Shown: positions 32,666-42,097, counted from the first letter of the stretch. The stretch: 64,000 nucleotides of DNA from Rossellomorea orangium (GCF_019334305.1 NZ_JAHWGH010000007.1:57855-121854), one strand, 5' to 3'. Notes: generated by a model not told the origin, from the letters alone. A program made the numbers and translations.

Positions 32666-35032
32666 ATGATAAAACTATTAAAAAAGGCAACAAATCAATC
32701 TGAGCGCCAATTAAAAAAATATCATAAACAAGTAGATAAAATAAATGCACTGGAAGAAACCTATGCAAGCTACTCTGACGAACAATTACGAAATATGACC
32801 CTATCTTTAAAAGAAGAACTTCACTCTGGTAAGTCTCTTGAAGATATTACAACAGATGCCTTCGCTGTTGTCCGCGAAGCCTCTAAACGGGTTCTTGGGA
32901 TGAGACATTATGATGTCCAGTTAATCGGAGGGCTTGTTCTCGCTGAGGGTAATATATCTGAAATGGCTACCGGAGAAGGTAAAACACTTGTCGCTTCCCT
33001 CTCCTCTTATCTTCGTGCGCTTGAAGGTAAAGGTGTTCACGTGATTACCGTTAATGAGTACCTCGCCCAGCGGGATCGCGAGCAAATCGGTCGTATACAT
33101 GAATTTCTTGGACTGACTGTTGGGTTGAATCTCCCAATGATGGATCCGGGTCTTAAGAAAGCAGCTTATAATGCGGATATTACATATGGAGTCGGAGTTG
33201 AATTCGGGTTTGATTTTTTACGGGACAACATGGCCCGTAAAAATGAAGACAAAGTCCAAAGACCTTTTCATTATGCGATTATCGATGAAATAGACAGTGT
33301 GCTGATTGATGAAGCCAAGACACCTTTAATCATTGCAGGGAAGATGTCAGCCAGTGCGGACCTTCACTATATTGCGGCAAAGTTGGCCAAACGGTTCGAG
33401 CGTGAAACCGATTACGATTTTGATGAAGAAACGAAATCCACCAGTCTAACCGAGATTGGTATCAGTAAGGTAGAAAAAGCGTTCGGGGTCGACAACCTCT
33501 ATGAACTCGAACATCAAACCCTCTACCACTATGTGATTCAAGCTGTCCGTGCTCACGTCATGTTTGAACGGGATGTAGACTACATTGTACAAGAAGGAAA
33601 GATTCTACTGGTAGACATGTTTACCGGCCGTGTCATGGAGGGACGGACCTTAAGTGATGGTCTTCACCAGGCACTGGAAGCAAAAGAAGGATTGGAAATC
33701 ACCGAAGAGAACAAGACACAGGCACAAATCACCATTCAAAACTATTACAGAATGTACCCTATGCTCTCAGGGATGACAGGAACGGCGAAAACGGAAGAAA
33801 AAGAATTCCGGGACGTTTATAATATGCAGGTTGTATCCATTCCAACCAATCGTCCCAAAATTAGAGTCGATATGCAGGATCGGGTATATCAAACGACTCA
33901 GCAGAAATACGATGCGATGCTCGACGAAGTAACAGAGCGTCACCGGACAGGTCAACCAATCCTGATCGGGACCACCTCCATCCTCCAATCCGAAAAAGTG
34001 GCGAAAGTATTGGATAAAGCCCGGCTTAAGTATGAATTATTAAATGCGAAAAGTGTGGAACAGGAAGTCCGCTTAATTTCAAATGCAGGTCAACGGGGGC
34101 AGATAACCATCGCCACCAATATGGCCGGACGCGGAACGGATATCATTCTTGGTGAAGGCGTGGCAAAGCTTGGCGGTCTTCATGTACTAGGGACCGAGAA
34201 ACACGAAAGCCGTCGCATAGATAACCAATTGCGCGGCCGGTCCGGACGTCAGGGTGACCCTGGCTCCAGCCAATTTTTCATTTCATTAGAAGATGATATG
34301 TTCCGACGCTTCGCCAAGGATGACCTGGAAAAACTCAATAAGAAACTAAAGGTCAATTCGGATGGTCTAGTCGAGAATAAAGTGATACATGAGTTTGTTG
34401 AACGCACCCAACGCATTGTAGAGGGAGCCAACTACTCTATGCGTGAATATAATTTAAAGCTGGATGACGTGATCAACGAACAGCGAAGTGTATTATATGA
34501 ATTAAGAGAAAAGGCTCTTGCAAGTGAGAACCTTCTACATTCATTAAGAGCTATGGTTGAGAGCACCTATCAAAACACGCTCGACAGAACATGTTCAGAA
34601 GAGCTTCTCCCTGAAGAATGGAGAATTGATACGTTGAGTGTCATAACCAACCAACTTTTCACAGAAAAAGTCATTTTACCAATGGAAATAGAAGACCGCA
34701 AAGAGATTGAAAAATTAGTTACACCTTGTCTTAATGATACATTGACGTTCATCGATCACTTCGAGGAAGATCAAAAGCTTTCCAATACTCTTTCCCAAGT
34801 CATGATCAGCTTCATAGATCATCATTGGATTAAGCATATCGAAAGCATGACACGTCTAAAAGAAGGAATCGGGTTAAGATCGTATCAACAAGAAGATCCA
34901 ATGAGGATTTACGCAAGGGAAGGCTTGGAATTATTCACAGATATGTTCTACTCCCTGGAGAAGAATATTTCAACTGAATGTATGGGTCTTCTGAAAAACC
35001 TTACAACGGATAATCAACAGGAAAAGGAGTGA
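32666..35032 (+). CDS. secA2: Accessory Sec translocase ATPase SecA2
   Basis: A second SecA-type motor that, in B. anthracis, exports S-layer proteins. The 788-aa protein has Walker A MATGEGKTLVASL, the DEAD-type motif IIDEIDSVLIDEAKTPLI, the preprotein-binding domain (about 220-360), TNMAGRGTDIILGEGVAKLG and RGRSGRQGDPGSSQFFISLE in the second nucleotide-binding fold, and the helical scaffold to the end. It lacks the C-terminal zinc-binding Cys motif of housekeeping SecA and is about 50 residues shorter. slaP follows after 4 bases, which identifies the S-layer type of SecA2 system. Confidence 0.93.
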   Translation: MIKLLKKATNQSERQLKKYHKQVDKINALEETYASYSDEQLRNMTLSLKEELHSGKSLEDITTDAFAVVREASKRVLGMRHYDVQLIGGLVLAEGNISEMATGEGKTLVASLSSYLRALEGKGVHVITVNEYLAQRDREQIGRIHEFLGLTVGLNLPMMDPGLKKAAYNADITYGVGVEFGFDFLRDNMARKNEDKVQRPFHYAIIDEIDSVLIDEAKTPLIIAGKMSASADLHYIAAKLAKRFERETDYDFDEETKSTSLTEIGISKVEKAFGVDNLYELEHQTLYHYVIQAVRAHVMFERDVDYIVQEGKILLVDMFTGRVMEGRTLSDGLHQALEAKEGLEITEENKTQAQITIQNYYRMYPMLSGMTGTAKTEEKEFRDVYNMQVVSIPTNRPKIRVDMQDRVYQTTQQKYDAMLDEVTERHRTGQPILIGTTSILQSEKVAKVLDKARLKYELLNAKSVEQEVRLISNAGQRGQITIATNMAGRGTDIILGEGVAKLGGLHVLGTEKHESRRIDNQLRGRSGRQGDPGSSQFFISLEDDMFRRFAKDDLEKLNKKLKVNSDGLVENKVIHEFVERTQRIVEGANYSMREYNLKLDDVINEQRSVLYELREKALASENLLHSLRAMVESTYQNTLDRTCSEELLPEEWRIDTLSVITNQLFTEKVILPMEIEDRKEIEKLVTPCLNDTLTFIDHFEEDQKLSNTLSQVMISFIDHHWIKHIESMTRLKEGIGLRSYQQEDPMRIYAREGLELFTDMFYSLEKNISTECMGLLKNLTTDNQQEKE

Positions 35033-35036
35033 AAGC

Positions 35037-35942
35037 ATGTTTCCATTTTTCAAAAAGAAATCGGCAGACCAAGTAAAGAAAACCGGCGTCGATAGCTCAG
35101 TTGCTTCAGGAGAACTGCTGAATGAGTCACAAGACCATTCCCTCACTGAAGAAGTCATGACAGAATTATCAATCCATCCTGATTGGAACCTCCCGAAAGA
35201 AAAGGAATACGTATTTCGTTTTCTAAATAACGACTTACAACCATTGAAACCAAATCAAATTTCTCTGGCTGGTGTGGAAATAGAAAAAGAAGGCGAAGCT
35301 CTTAACGTTACTGCTTTTGTACGCAATAGCCTTTCACAGGCAATCAGTTTAGAGAAGATTGAACTTCTTTTGTTCGATGCTGATAAAAACATTGTTGCCC
35401 GAAAAGAATTCGATCTTTCTCTATTAGGAAAAATTCCGGGAAGAAGCAGTCGACCTTGGATGTTTATCTTTGAGAAGGATGCTCTACTGGTAAGAGAAGT
35501 TCCTTCTGAAGGCTGGTCCCTTGCTTTTAATATCAGTTCTATGCAGCCTCATAGACTGGATTTAGATAAAACATGGGATGAACAATTGCCACAGATCGAA
35601 AAGGAAAAACTCGCCACACTTGTATCTAACCTGCCTGAATTGAAATCAAAGGAATTCAATATCATGGGCGTTCAAGCAAAGCTGACAGATAATGGGGATC
35701 TATCTACGACCGTTCTATTCAGAAATGGTAATCCAAAGTCCATTCAACTTCACCAGCTTCCCCTGGAAGTGCTTGATGCAGAGCAAGAAGTGATTGCTCA
35801 AGGAGCATTTAAGTTAAACGAACTTGAAGTACAAGCCAATACGTCTAAACCTTGGACGTTCATCTTCCAAAAAGAGTTGTTGAAGAAAGAAGATCCGGAT
35901 CTATCAAAATGGCTGGTACGTCCAGTCCAAAATACTCATTAA
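35037..35942 (+). CDS. slaP: Accessory Sec system S-layer assembly protein SlaP
   Basis: SlaP works with SecA2 in B. anthracis to secrete S-layer proteins Sap and EA1. The 301-aa protein has no signal peptide or membrane segment; it begins MFPFFKKKSADQVKKTGVDS. It contains two related halves (about 60-160 and 195-295), each ending in a PWxFIF strand (SRPWMFIFEKDALL and SKPWTFIFQKELLK), preceded by strands of the type NVTAFVRNSLSQAISLEKIE and TVLFRNGNPKSIQLHQLPLE. This internal duplication looks like two immunoglobulin-like SLAP domains. It is coupled to secA2. Confidence 0.9.
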   Translation: MFPFFKKKSADQVKKTGVDSSVASGELLNESQDHSLTEEVMTELSIHPDWNLPKEKEYVFRFLNNDLQPLKPNQISLAGVEIEKEGEALNVTAFVRNSLSQAISLEKIELLLFDADKNIVARKEFDLSLLGKIPGRSSRPWMFIFEKDALLVREVPSEGWSLAFNISSMQPHRLDLDKTWDEQLPQIEKEKLATLVSNLPELKSKEFNIMGVQAKLTDNGDLSTTVLFRNGNPKSIQLHQLPLEVLDAEQEVIAQGAFKLNELEVQANTSKPWTFIFQKELLKKEDPDLSKWLVRPVQNTH

Positions 35943-35944
35943 AA

Positions 35945-35986
35945 CAAAAGAAGAAGGTCCCGAGCCAACGGGACCTTCTTCTTTTG
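35945..35986. terminator. Bidirectional terminator after slaP
   Basis: An 18-bp perfect stem (CAAAAGAAGAAGGTCCCG and its complement) around AGCCAA, with A- and T-rich flanks. It serves slaP on the plus strand and the facing glycosidase gene on the minus strand. Confidence 0.85.
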
Positions 35987-35990
35987 TTGA

Positions 35991-38507
35991 TTATTTTATT
36001 TTAAACGGCGTGATGGAATCCTTGTCCATTAATAGGTTCTTTGTCGATTTTGCATAACGGGTTACGACTAACCGATACTCTTTACCTGAAATATAACCTG
36101 TATCAGGGGCCAGCACCTCAGCTGACTTTCCACTGTCGGACAACGTTACTTTCACAGGTACTCTCGTCCCCATTTGATCTTCAACATAGATGGTTTGATT
36201 ATTGATCCATGACTTTGACATTGGAATATTGAACTTAACTGTCCACTTTTTATTCTTATCAACGACTTTAGGATTGTCAGACGAAGGGAACGCTATTTCC
36301 TTCTTGTCAGTATAGACCGCCTGCAACTTATCTAAATAGATGAAACCTGATCCTTTGTTGCTATCATCCGGCTCAGCAAGATACACTTGATTTAAAGTGA
36401 TTGGATAGGCCATTTGATCGGAAACTTTTGCTTCAACATACTTCCAACCATACCAATTTAAATCTCCATAGCCGGTAAAATCTACTGTATGCTCCTTACC
36501 TGCAGCATCCTTTACTTTTCCTCGCAGCCAATGCCCTTCGCCATCTCCATATACCCACATACCGATATTGGTTGGCTTTCCGCTGATTTTTAGAGGATTC
36601 GTAAAGTTGATATATGAAGCAGCAACCCCGGATTGTGTATCAGGGAAGTTGTATCTCAGCTTCAATGAGGCACCGTTTTCCTTTGCCTGTAGGATTGTAT
36701 CAGTCTTCAACTTTGAAGATGCACGAATATTTTCTGTAGAAAGATTCGTTAAATTGTTCAGGCTATGCAGTATTTCAGGTTCTGTTGATACTGTAACCGG
36801 TATCGCAACAGACTGACTTCCAAAAGTGGCGATTAATTTACCGGTACCTGCCTTGTCACCTGCAATGAACACACTGTTTTCAACCTTTCCAATACTCCCT
36901 TCTACTGTCCATTGAACTTTACTATCATCAAATATCAATGGTTGACCACTAGTTGAAACGGCATTAACATCTAATTTCTGACGATCTCCAGGGGTCAGTC
37001 GGATAGAATTTACGTTCACTGCGAGCTTCCCTACTTCATCCACTACAGTAACAGGCAATTTGGTTGAAGCATTTCCATAACGGACGACGACGTATCCTTT
37101 GCCTGCTTTCGTCCCGACAAACTTCCCATTTTCTATTTCACCAATATTCCCCTCTACGGAGAGTTCCATTTTACTTTCATCGAATAGCAATCGATTATAG
37201 TATTGGTCAAGAATATAATCAATTTTGAAATCTGCTGAAGCACCAAGACCAACTAATCCCTCTTGTACCTGATGGGCTTTCATGATGGTTGGGCTTCCTT
37301 GTGGAGCTGTGCTCACAGCTTGCAGAATAGCTGAAACGGATCGCTCAAATCCATCGGAAGGTGAGTTCGTTAATGAAGCAAGCTCATCTCCAACTTTCCT
37401 AGTAACCATTGTTGTAGATCCGCCACCATCCAGATTCAAAGCATAATTCGCTCCTAAACTGACTAGATAATTGGCGAATTCTTTCAAGTTCATACCAGTA
37501 CTATATCCGGGTTGACGTCCATCCACCGTGACGAAGAATACTCGGTTCCCAGTTGAGTCCACTGCAACGGCTGTGTGAGGCGCTCTCTCTGTTACACGGG
37601 GACTGGTTGGATCGATGGATAACTTGGCTTGACCATTTTGAACCAGTAAAGGACCGCTTGCCAACATAAACTCTGAATCTTTCCATTTATCATCAACAGT
37701 AAGGGATAACGATACATCGTCCCCTATCTTTAAGTCTCTTATTTTATCAATATCTTCTCCATGAGCAGATAGAACAAAGCCATCTTTAGGAATCGTAGCA
37801 CTTGTAGACTGACCATAAGGACGAATGCTTGATACCTTTCCAGTCACCTTTTCACCAAATTTCAAATCATAATCGACCGACTTGTCCACACCCGTTACAA
37901 CCACTTCCAGGCCGAACGGGTTCATTCGTGTATGATCAAATTTATAGCTTTGGGTAAACAATATACTCTCATTCACTTCTCTGGAACGATTTAATCCAGA
38001 TAAAGTGAAGTTCTGATTATGATGAGAAATCGTAATCCCCATATTGTAACGATCAATTTGGCCCTGCCCCTTGGCATTGATTCCAAATGCAGCAGGAGCG
38101 TACATGAAATCAGTATAGGAGCTTGAGACAGCACCCAGATTGACGATCTTATCATCTTTAGCCAGGAGGTACGCTGGTAAACGGCTATCCCAATGGAAGA
38201 ATGATGCGTTGACTCCCCCAACTACCTTGTGGCTTTCATATGTATTCCGTTTCGCCATGTTTGAAACGGTCGATATCGAATTAATAGGATTAGGTAAGCC
38301 TACCTCCACCTTTGTAAAAGGGTCGGATAAATTCATCGTCAACGTATTTACCACATGCGTATTTCCGGAGATACTTACACTTTCCTTTTGATGATTCACC
38401 CCTGACGAAATTTGCTGGGCAAACACCGACTCCGGAACCATGAAACTACCAAATACAAACACAGTAACAACCAAACTCAACAACATTCTTCTTAACTTAG
38501 ATGACAA
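35991..38507 (-). CDS. Secreted phosphodiester glycosidase (NAGPA domain) with Ig-like repeats
   Basis: The 838-aa exported protein has a signal peptide (KLRRMLLSLVVTVFVFGSFM, cleavage near VFAQQ). An N-terminal catalytic domain (about 60-400) contains GGVNASFFHW, GPLLVQNGQ, SPRVTERAPHTAVAVDSTGN and YALNLDGGGSTTMV, the hallmarks of NAGPA-type phosphodiester glycosidases that uncap sugar-1-phosphate diesters. Bacterial members act on wall glycopolymers or exopolysaccharide. The rest holds two bacterial Ig-like blocks (each with KLxVNVNSI or WTVEGSIGKVEN), a carbohydrate-binding-like domain (about 590-720) and a C-terminal Ig-like domain. There is no SLH domain, so it is probably released or wall-held by other contacts. 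A leader with an intrinsic terminator precedes it. Confidence 0.85.
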   Translation of the reverse strand: MSSKLRRMLLSLVVTVFVFGSFMVPESVFAQQISSGVNHQKESVSISGNTHVVNTLTMNLSDPFTKVEVGLPNPINSISTVSNMAKRNTYESHKVVGGVNASFFHWDSRLPAYLLAKDDKIVNLGAVSSSYTDFMYAPAAFGINAKGQGQIDRYNMGITISHHNQNFTLSGLNRSREVNESILFTQSYKFDHTRMNPFGLEVVVTGVDKSVDYDLKFGEKVTGKVSSIRPYGQSTSATIPKDGFVLSAHGEDIDKIRDLKIGDDVSLSLTVDDKWKDSEFMLASGPLLVQNGQAKLSIDPTSPRVTERAPHTAVAVDSTGNRVFFVTVDGRQPGYSTGMNLKEFANYLVSLGANYALNLDGGGSTTMVTRKVGDELASLTNSPSDGFERSVSAILQAVSTAPQGSPTIMKAHQVQEGLVGLGASADFKIDYILDQYYNRLLFDESKMELSVEGNIGEIENGKFVGTKAGKGYVVVRYGNASTKLPVTVVDEVGKLAVNVNSIRLTPGDRQKLDVNAVSTSGQPLIFDDSKVQWTVEGSIGKVENSVFIAGDKAGTGKLIATFGSQSVAIPVTVSTEPEILHSLNNLTNLSTENIRASSKLKTDTILQAKENGASLKLRYNFPDTQSGVAASYINFTNPLKISGKPTNIGMWVYGDGEGHWLRGKVKDAAGKEHTVDFTGYGDLNWYGWKYVEAKVSDQMAYPITLNQVYLAEPDDSNKGSGFIYLDKLQAVYTDKKEIAFPSSDNPKVVDKNKKWTVKFNIPMSKSWINNQTIYVEDQMGTRVPVKVTLSDSGKSAEVLAPDTGYISGKEYRLVVTRYAKSTKNLLMDKDSITPFKIK

Positions 38508-38640
38508 TGATAACGCTCCTTTTGTATTATGTTTCTACTAAAATATGGGTCACCTAATAAATTATAGCGAAATTTGTAAGATTTTAAAGGGGATTTAGGA
38601 AACTTATCCTTTCTTGTTATAAGATGGTCATAAAGTAACA

Positions 38641-38750
38641 AAAAAAGAGAAAAGCATCTCATCAAAATGAGATGCTTTTCTCTTCAACTCCGGCCTCAAC
38701 CCGGCCCAACTCTCACACATATGTTAAAACAAAACAGGAATAAAACTTAC
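38641..38750 (-). ncRNA. Putative attenuated leader or small RNA before the glycosidase gene
   Basis: On the minus strand a predicted start near 38750 would give a transcript of about 110 nt. It ends in a perfect 18-bp hairpin (38645-38684, AAGAGAAAAGCATCTCAT with loop TTTG) followed by a T7 run. The middle contains GGGCCGGGTTGAGGCCGG. The glycosidase start is 134 bases beyond the terminator in the same direction, as in an attenuator or riboswitch leader. No known riboswitch motif is recognised. It might equally be an independent small RNA. Confidence 0.5.
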
Positions 38751-38756
38751 ATTTCC

Positions 38757-38784
38757 ATTTTAACACATATAGTAATTCTTACAA
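38757..38784 (-). promoter_or_regulatory. Promoter of the leader RNA
   Basis: On the minus strand TTGTAA (38779-38784), a 16-base spacer ending in TGT and TAAAAT (38757-38762). Confidence 0.55.
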
Positions 38785-38978
38785 GATGTAAATAAGTAAT
38801 TTTTGGTTTTATTGGAATACATATGCACATTCCTGTTTATTTTCTCCTATTAAACTTGCATTTATCTCTACATTCTTTAAAACAATACGTTATAAATAAC
38901 TATTAAGATAGCGTTTCCAATTTAATTGTATTAATATTTTGTAAAGAGTAAATTTTGTAATAAAATTGTCATAGGTTC

Positions 38979-38987
38979 TGTTATAAT
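38979..38987 (+). promoter_or_regulatory. Extended -10 promoter of the SLH 5'-nucleotidase gene
   Basis: TGTTATAAT is a consensus extended -10 box, 100 bases upstream of the chosen start. The -35 region is poor. Confidence 0.6.
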
Positions 38988-39004
38988 GAACAGGAGTTGA
39001 TTCA

Positions 39005-39047
39005 TTTCGACAAGACTATCGTTTGATTTGCAATAGTCTTGTCGAAA
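39005..39047 (+). other. Perfect 15-bp stem in the 5' leader of the SLH 5'-nucleotidase gene
   Basis: TTTCGACAAGACTAT (39005-39019) and ATAGTCTTGTCGAAA (39033-39047) enclose a 13-base loop. It would begin about 11 bases after the predicted start point, at the 5' end of the mRNA, and no T run follows. It is more likely an mRNA-stabilising 5' stem or a protein-binding element than a terminator. Confidence 0.7.
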
Positions 39048-39086
39048 TGGAAAACTTCTAATCTATCTATTAAGGGGAGAATTGAA

Positions 39087-41219
39087 TTGTCAAACAAATC
39101 TTACCGTAAGCTTTTAGCTTCTGCTACTACGGCTACTCTGGTTGCCAGCGCGTTTATTCCGGCTGCTTCCGCGGATGAAAAGGAATTCACGGATGTGCCT
39201 GACCGTTATATGGATGCAGTGGACTTCCTCGTTTCAATGGGAGCCAATGGGATATCAGATACTCAATTCGGTACAAGTATGTCGATTAAACGTGTGGATG
39301 CCGCCATATTATTAGCTAATGTTCTTGAATTAGATACAGAAAATGCTCCAGAAGCCGGATTTACCGATGTGCCCGAACGGGGAATGGCTGCCGTAAATGC
39401 ATTAAAAGAAGCAGGAATCACCAATGGTAAAACAGCTACTTCTTTCGGCTCTCAATTAAATATTACCCGCGGTGAATTAGCATTATGGCTTGAAAGAGGG
39501 TTCGGATTAGAAGGTACAACCGAGATCGCATTTACAGATGTGAAAGAAATGTATGCGCCTGCCGTTCAAATGATGGTCGCAAACGAAATTACTCAAGGGA
39601 TTTCAGAAACACAGTTCGGAATTGACCATCCTGCTAAACGTGGGGATTATGCCATCTTCCTATATAAAGCGGCAATGGCAAAAGAAATGCAGGACAGCCT
39701 TTTCCCTCTTTCCGTTATGCATACAAATGATACTCATGGAAATCTGGATGATATCGCGAAGCGTGCTACTGCCATTAAGGACTATCGCGAGTATAATCCC
39801 GATGCACTGTTACTTGATGCTGGGGATGTATTCTCAGGGACCCTTTATTTCAACGAATTTCTGGGACAAGCAGACTTAGAGTTCATGAATTATCTTGGAT
39901 ATGATGCCATGACGTTCGGTAACCATGAATTTGATCTTGGAGCAAGCGAAGATGGACATAAGGCGTTAACAGAATTCATCAAGAATGCCAATTTCCCATT
40001 CGTAAGTTCCAATGTTGATTTCTCCAAAGATCCATTGTTCGAAGGCTTACAGTACTCAGCTATTTCTGACGAACCGGCCGACGCCCATATCTATGATGGA
40101 ATCGTGAAAGAAGTAAACGGAGAAAAGGTAGGGATCTTCGGTCTTACTACTGAAGAAACTCCAGACATTTCAAGTACAGGTGCCGTTGAATTCTCTTCTT
40201 ATATCGACAGAGCGAACGAGATGGTCAAAGCGTTTGAAGATCAGGGTATCAACAAAATCATTGCCATTACACATATCGGTTATGATGACAGCCTTCAATA
40301 TGATAATGATCTAGAGTTAGCAAAACAAGTTGACGGGATCGATATCATCGTCGGCGGACACAGCCACTCTGAATTAACAGAGCCAACGATCAACGAAGAC
40401 GGCGATGAGCCGACGGTTATCGTCCAAACAGGAGAATATGGAAAAGCTCTTGGAACATTAGACGTACTCTTCGACGAAGATGGAGCCATTGCGTATTATA
40501 TGGGCGAATTGATTAATGTTTCGGATCAAGAAGAAGACCCTGAAGTTGCTGCCATGTTAAAGCCTTATTCCGATCAAATCGCAGACCTTAAAGAGCAATC
40601 GATTGGAGTGGAAGCTGTTTCGGTACTAGATGGTGAAAGAGCAGATGTCCGTACAAAAGAAACCAATCTTGGTAATTTGATTACAGACGGAATGTTGGCA
40701 AAAGCTAAAACGATAAACCCTGAAACTATGATCGCCCTCTCAAATGGTGGAGGTATCCGTTCTTCCATTGATGCAGGTGATATTACAATGGGTGAAGTAT
40801 TAACGTTGATGCCGTTTGGGAATAGCCTTGGAATCATGAATCTTACAGGAGCTGAAATTAAAGCTGCCTTAGAGCACAGTGTCAGTGCGGCCCCGACTGC
40901 AAGTGGAGCGTTCCTTCATGTATCCGGTTTAAAATTCACGTACGACAGCAGTAAGCCGGCTGGAGAGAGAGTCCTATCTGTAGACGTGAACAATGGAACT
41001 GAATTCGTTCCATTAAGTGAATCCGATTCTTACTTTGTAGCAACGAACACGTTTACTGCAAAAGGTGGAGACGGTTATGATGTATTTGCAAATGCTTATG
41101 CAGATGGACGTGTGAGTGAACCTGGATATATTGATTATGAGATTTTCATTGATTATTTAAAATCGTTAGACAAAGTTGATCCTCAGGTAGAAGGGCGTAT
41201 CGTAGACGCTGCGGAGTGA
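39087..41219 (+). CDS. SLH-domain 5'-nucleotidase (surface-anchored)
   Basis: The TTG at 39087 follows AAGGGGAGAATTGAA and opens a 710-aa precursor: signal peptide (MSNKSYRKLLASATTATLVA, cleavage after ASA), three SLH modules at about residues 35-190 (with KRVDAAILLANVL, TRGELALWLE and KRGDYAIFLY), a calcineurin-like domain (SVMHTNDTHGN, LLDAGDVFSG, TFGNHEFDLG, IVGGHSHSEL) and a 5'-nucleotidase C-terminal domain (SNGGGIRSSIDAGDITMGEV). It would dephosphorylate extracellular nucleotides while held on the pyruvylated wall polymer. An upstream TTG at 39039 is in frame but lies in the leader stem and lacks a ribosome site. Its signal peptide closely resembles those of the SLH-only and main S-layer proteins. 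Confidence 0.93.
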   Translation: MSNKSYRKLLASATTATLVASAFIPAASADEKEFTDVPDRYMDAVDFLVSMGANGISDTQFGTSMSIKRVDAAILLANVLELDTENAPEAGFTDVPERGMAAVNALKEAGITNGKTATSFGSQLNITRGELALWLERGFGLEGTTEIAFTDVKEMYAPAVQMMVANEITQGISETQFGIDHPAKRGDYAIFLYKAAMAKEMQDSLFPLSVMHTNDTHGNLDDIAKRATAIKDYREYNPDALLLDAGDVFSGTLYFNEFLGQADLEFMNYLGYDAMTFGNHEFDLGASEDGHKALTEFIKNANFPFVSSNVDFSKDPLFEGLQYSAISDEPADAHIYDGIVKEVNGEKVGIFGLTTEETPDISSTGAVEFSSYIDRANEMVKAFEDQGINKIIAITHIGYDDSLQYDNDLELAKQVDGIDIIVGGHSHSELTEPTINEDGDEPTVIVQTGEYGKALGTLDVLFDEDGAIAYYMGELINVSDQEEDPEVAAMLKPYSDQIADLKEQSIGVEAVSVLDGERADVRTKETNLGNLITDGMLAKAKTINPETMIALSNGGGIRSSIDAGDITMGEVLTLMPFGNSLGIMNLTGAEIKAALEHSVSAAPTASGAFLHVSGLKFTYDSSKPAGERVLSVDVNNGTEFVPLSESDSYFVATNTFTAKGGDGYDVFANAYADGRVSEPGYIDYEIFIDYLKSLDKVDPQVEGRIVDAAE

Positions 41220-41228
41220 TGACAGTGA

Positions 41229-41257
41229 AAAACCTCCGAGAAATTCGGAGGTTTTTT
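41229..41257 (+). terminator. Terminator of the SLH 5'-nucleotidase gene
   Basis: AACCTCCGA and TTCGGAGGTT form a perfect stem followed by TTTTTT. Confidence 0.85.
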
Positions 41258-41284
41258 GTTATTAGTCTTATCTTTAAAATCATT

Positions 41285-41310
41285 AAGAGCAGCCAATTGG
41301 CTGCTCTTTT
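41285..41310 (-). terminator. Terminator of the SLH-only gene
   Basis: AAGAGCAGCC and GGCTGCTCTT flank AATT, with T/A-rich sequence on both sides. Confidence 0.7.
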
Positions 41311-41312
41311 CA

Positions 41313-41933
41313 CTAACTGACTTCTATTACTTCAGGAGTCACATTCCCTTCGGCTCTATAAATGAAAAGAGCGAATTCTCCACGCATGATTTCTTGTTGT
41401 GTTCCGAATTGTGTCTCTGTTTTCCCCTGTGTAATGCCGTTATATACCATTGCCTGAACAGCATCCAGATAGCGATCCCCTACATCTGTGAATGATAAGG
41501 TTGAACTCCCGCTGAGTGCGTATGCCCTGGAAAGAATGATGGCCATTTCACCACGGGTCAGGGTGTCTCCCGCTCCGAATTTCACGTCTGTTTTACCATT
41601 GATGATTCCTTGTTGTTTCAGGACATTTATTGATTCACGGGCTCTTTCAGGAACGTCTGTAAATCCTGATTCCGGCGCTGTGGAGCCATCTAAATCGAGA
41701 GCCCGCGCGATCATGATGGCTGCATCCCCACGTTTAATTTGAGCAATCACTCCAAAAGTCGTATCGGTTAACCCGTTTGTAATTTCTTGCTCCACTAAAT
41801 AGTCAACCGCTTCCTTGTATCGATCCGATACATCTGTGAAAGAATTAGCAGCCGATGAAGAAACCGCAGATGTAACCAAGACAGCAGTTGCAGCAGTAGC
41901 GATAAACATACGATAAGATTTTGATAATTTCAT
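41313..41933 (-). CDS. SLH-domain-only secreted protein
   Basis: A 206-aa precursor with a signal peptide (KLSKSYRMFIATAATAVLVT, cleavage near SSA-AN) and three SLH modules that fill the rest: NSFTDVSDRYKEAVDYLVEQ with KRGDAAIMIARAL, SGFTDVPERARESINVLKQQ with TRGEMAIILSRAY, and LSFTDVGDRYLDAVQAMVYN with MRGEFALFIYRAE. After the third module only about 12 residues remain, so there is no effector domain. It closely matches the N-terminus of the main S-layer protein at 51.5-54.6 kb. It could be a truncated duplicate or a competitor or filler that occupies wall-polymer sites. Confidence 0.9.
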   Translation of the reverse strand: MKLSKSYRMFIATAATAVLVTSAVSSSAANSFTDVSDRYKEAVDYLVEQEITNGLTDTTFGVIAQIKRGDAAIMIARALDLDGSTAPESGFTDVPERARESINVLKQQGIINGKTDVKFGAGDTLTRGEMAIILSRAYALSGSSTLSFTDVGDRYLDAVQAMVYNGITQGKTETQFGTQQEIMRGEFALFIYRAEGNVTPEVIEVS

Positions 41934-42097
41934 AGAATAGTCCCTTCCTTTTATGTAATGAGCATCAATTTCTCTGAGTCATTCCATTTTCCACCTAAAT
42001 ATTTCAAAAACACTATCACGATTTTATCATATAATTTGGGAAGTTATAGGACATATTCCTTTATTACATATATTTTCCTTCAACTCTTATACTAGAA

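Larger units (their letters stand above)
38508..39086. other. Divergent control region between the glycosidase and 5'-nucleotidase genes
   Basis: This 579-base gap holds a minus-strand promoter, leader and terminator (38641-38784) and a plus-strand extended -10 box with a 15-bp leader stem (38979-39047), listed separately. The stretch 38790-38940 is A/T-rich and shows nothing else I can support. Confidence 0.6.

Noticed and set aside
38508..38790. Small protein gene between the divergent envelope genes
   Set aside because: A minus-strand ATG near 38720 opens a frame through the hairpin, but it lacks a ribosome site and encodes the terminator's low-complexity sequence.
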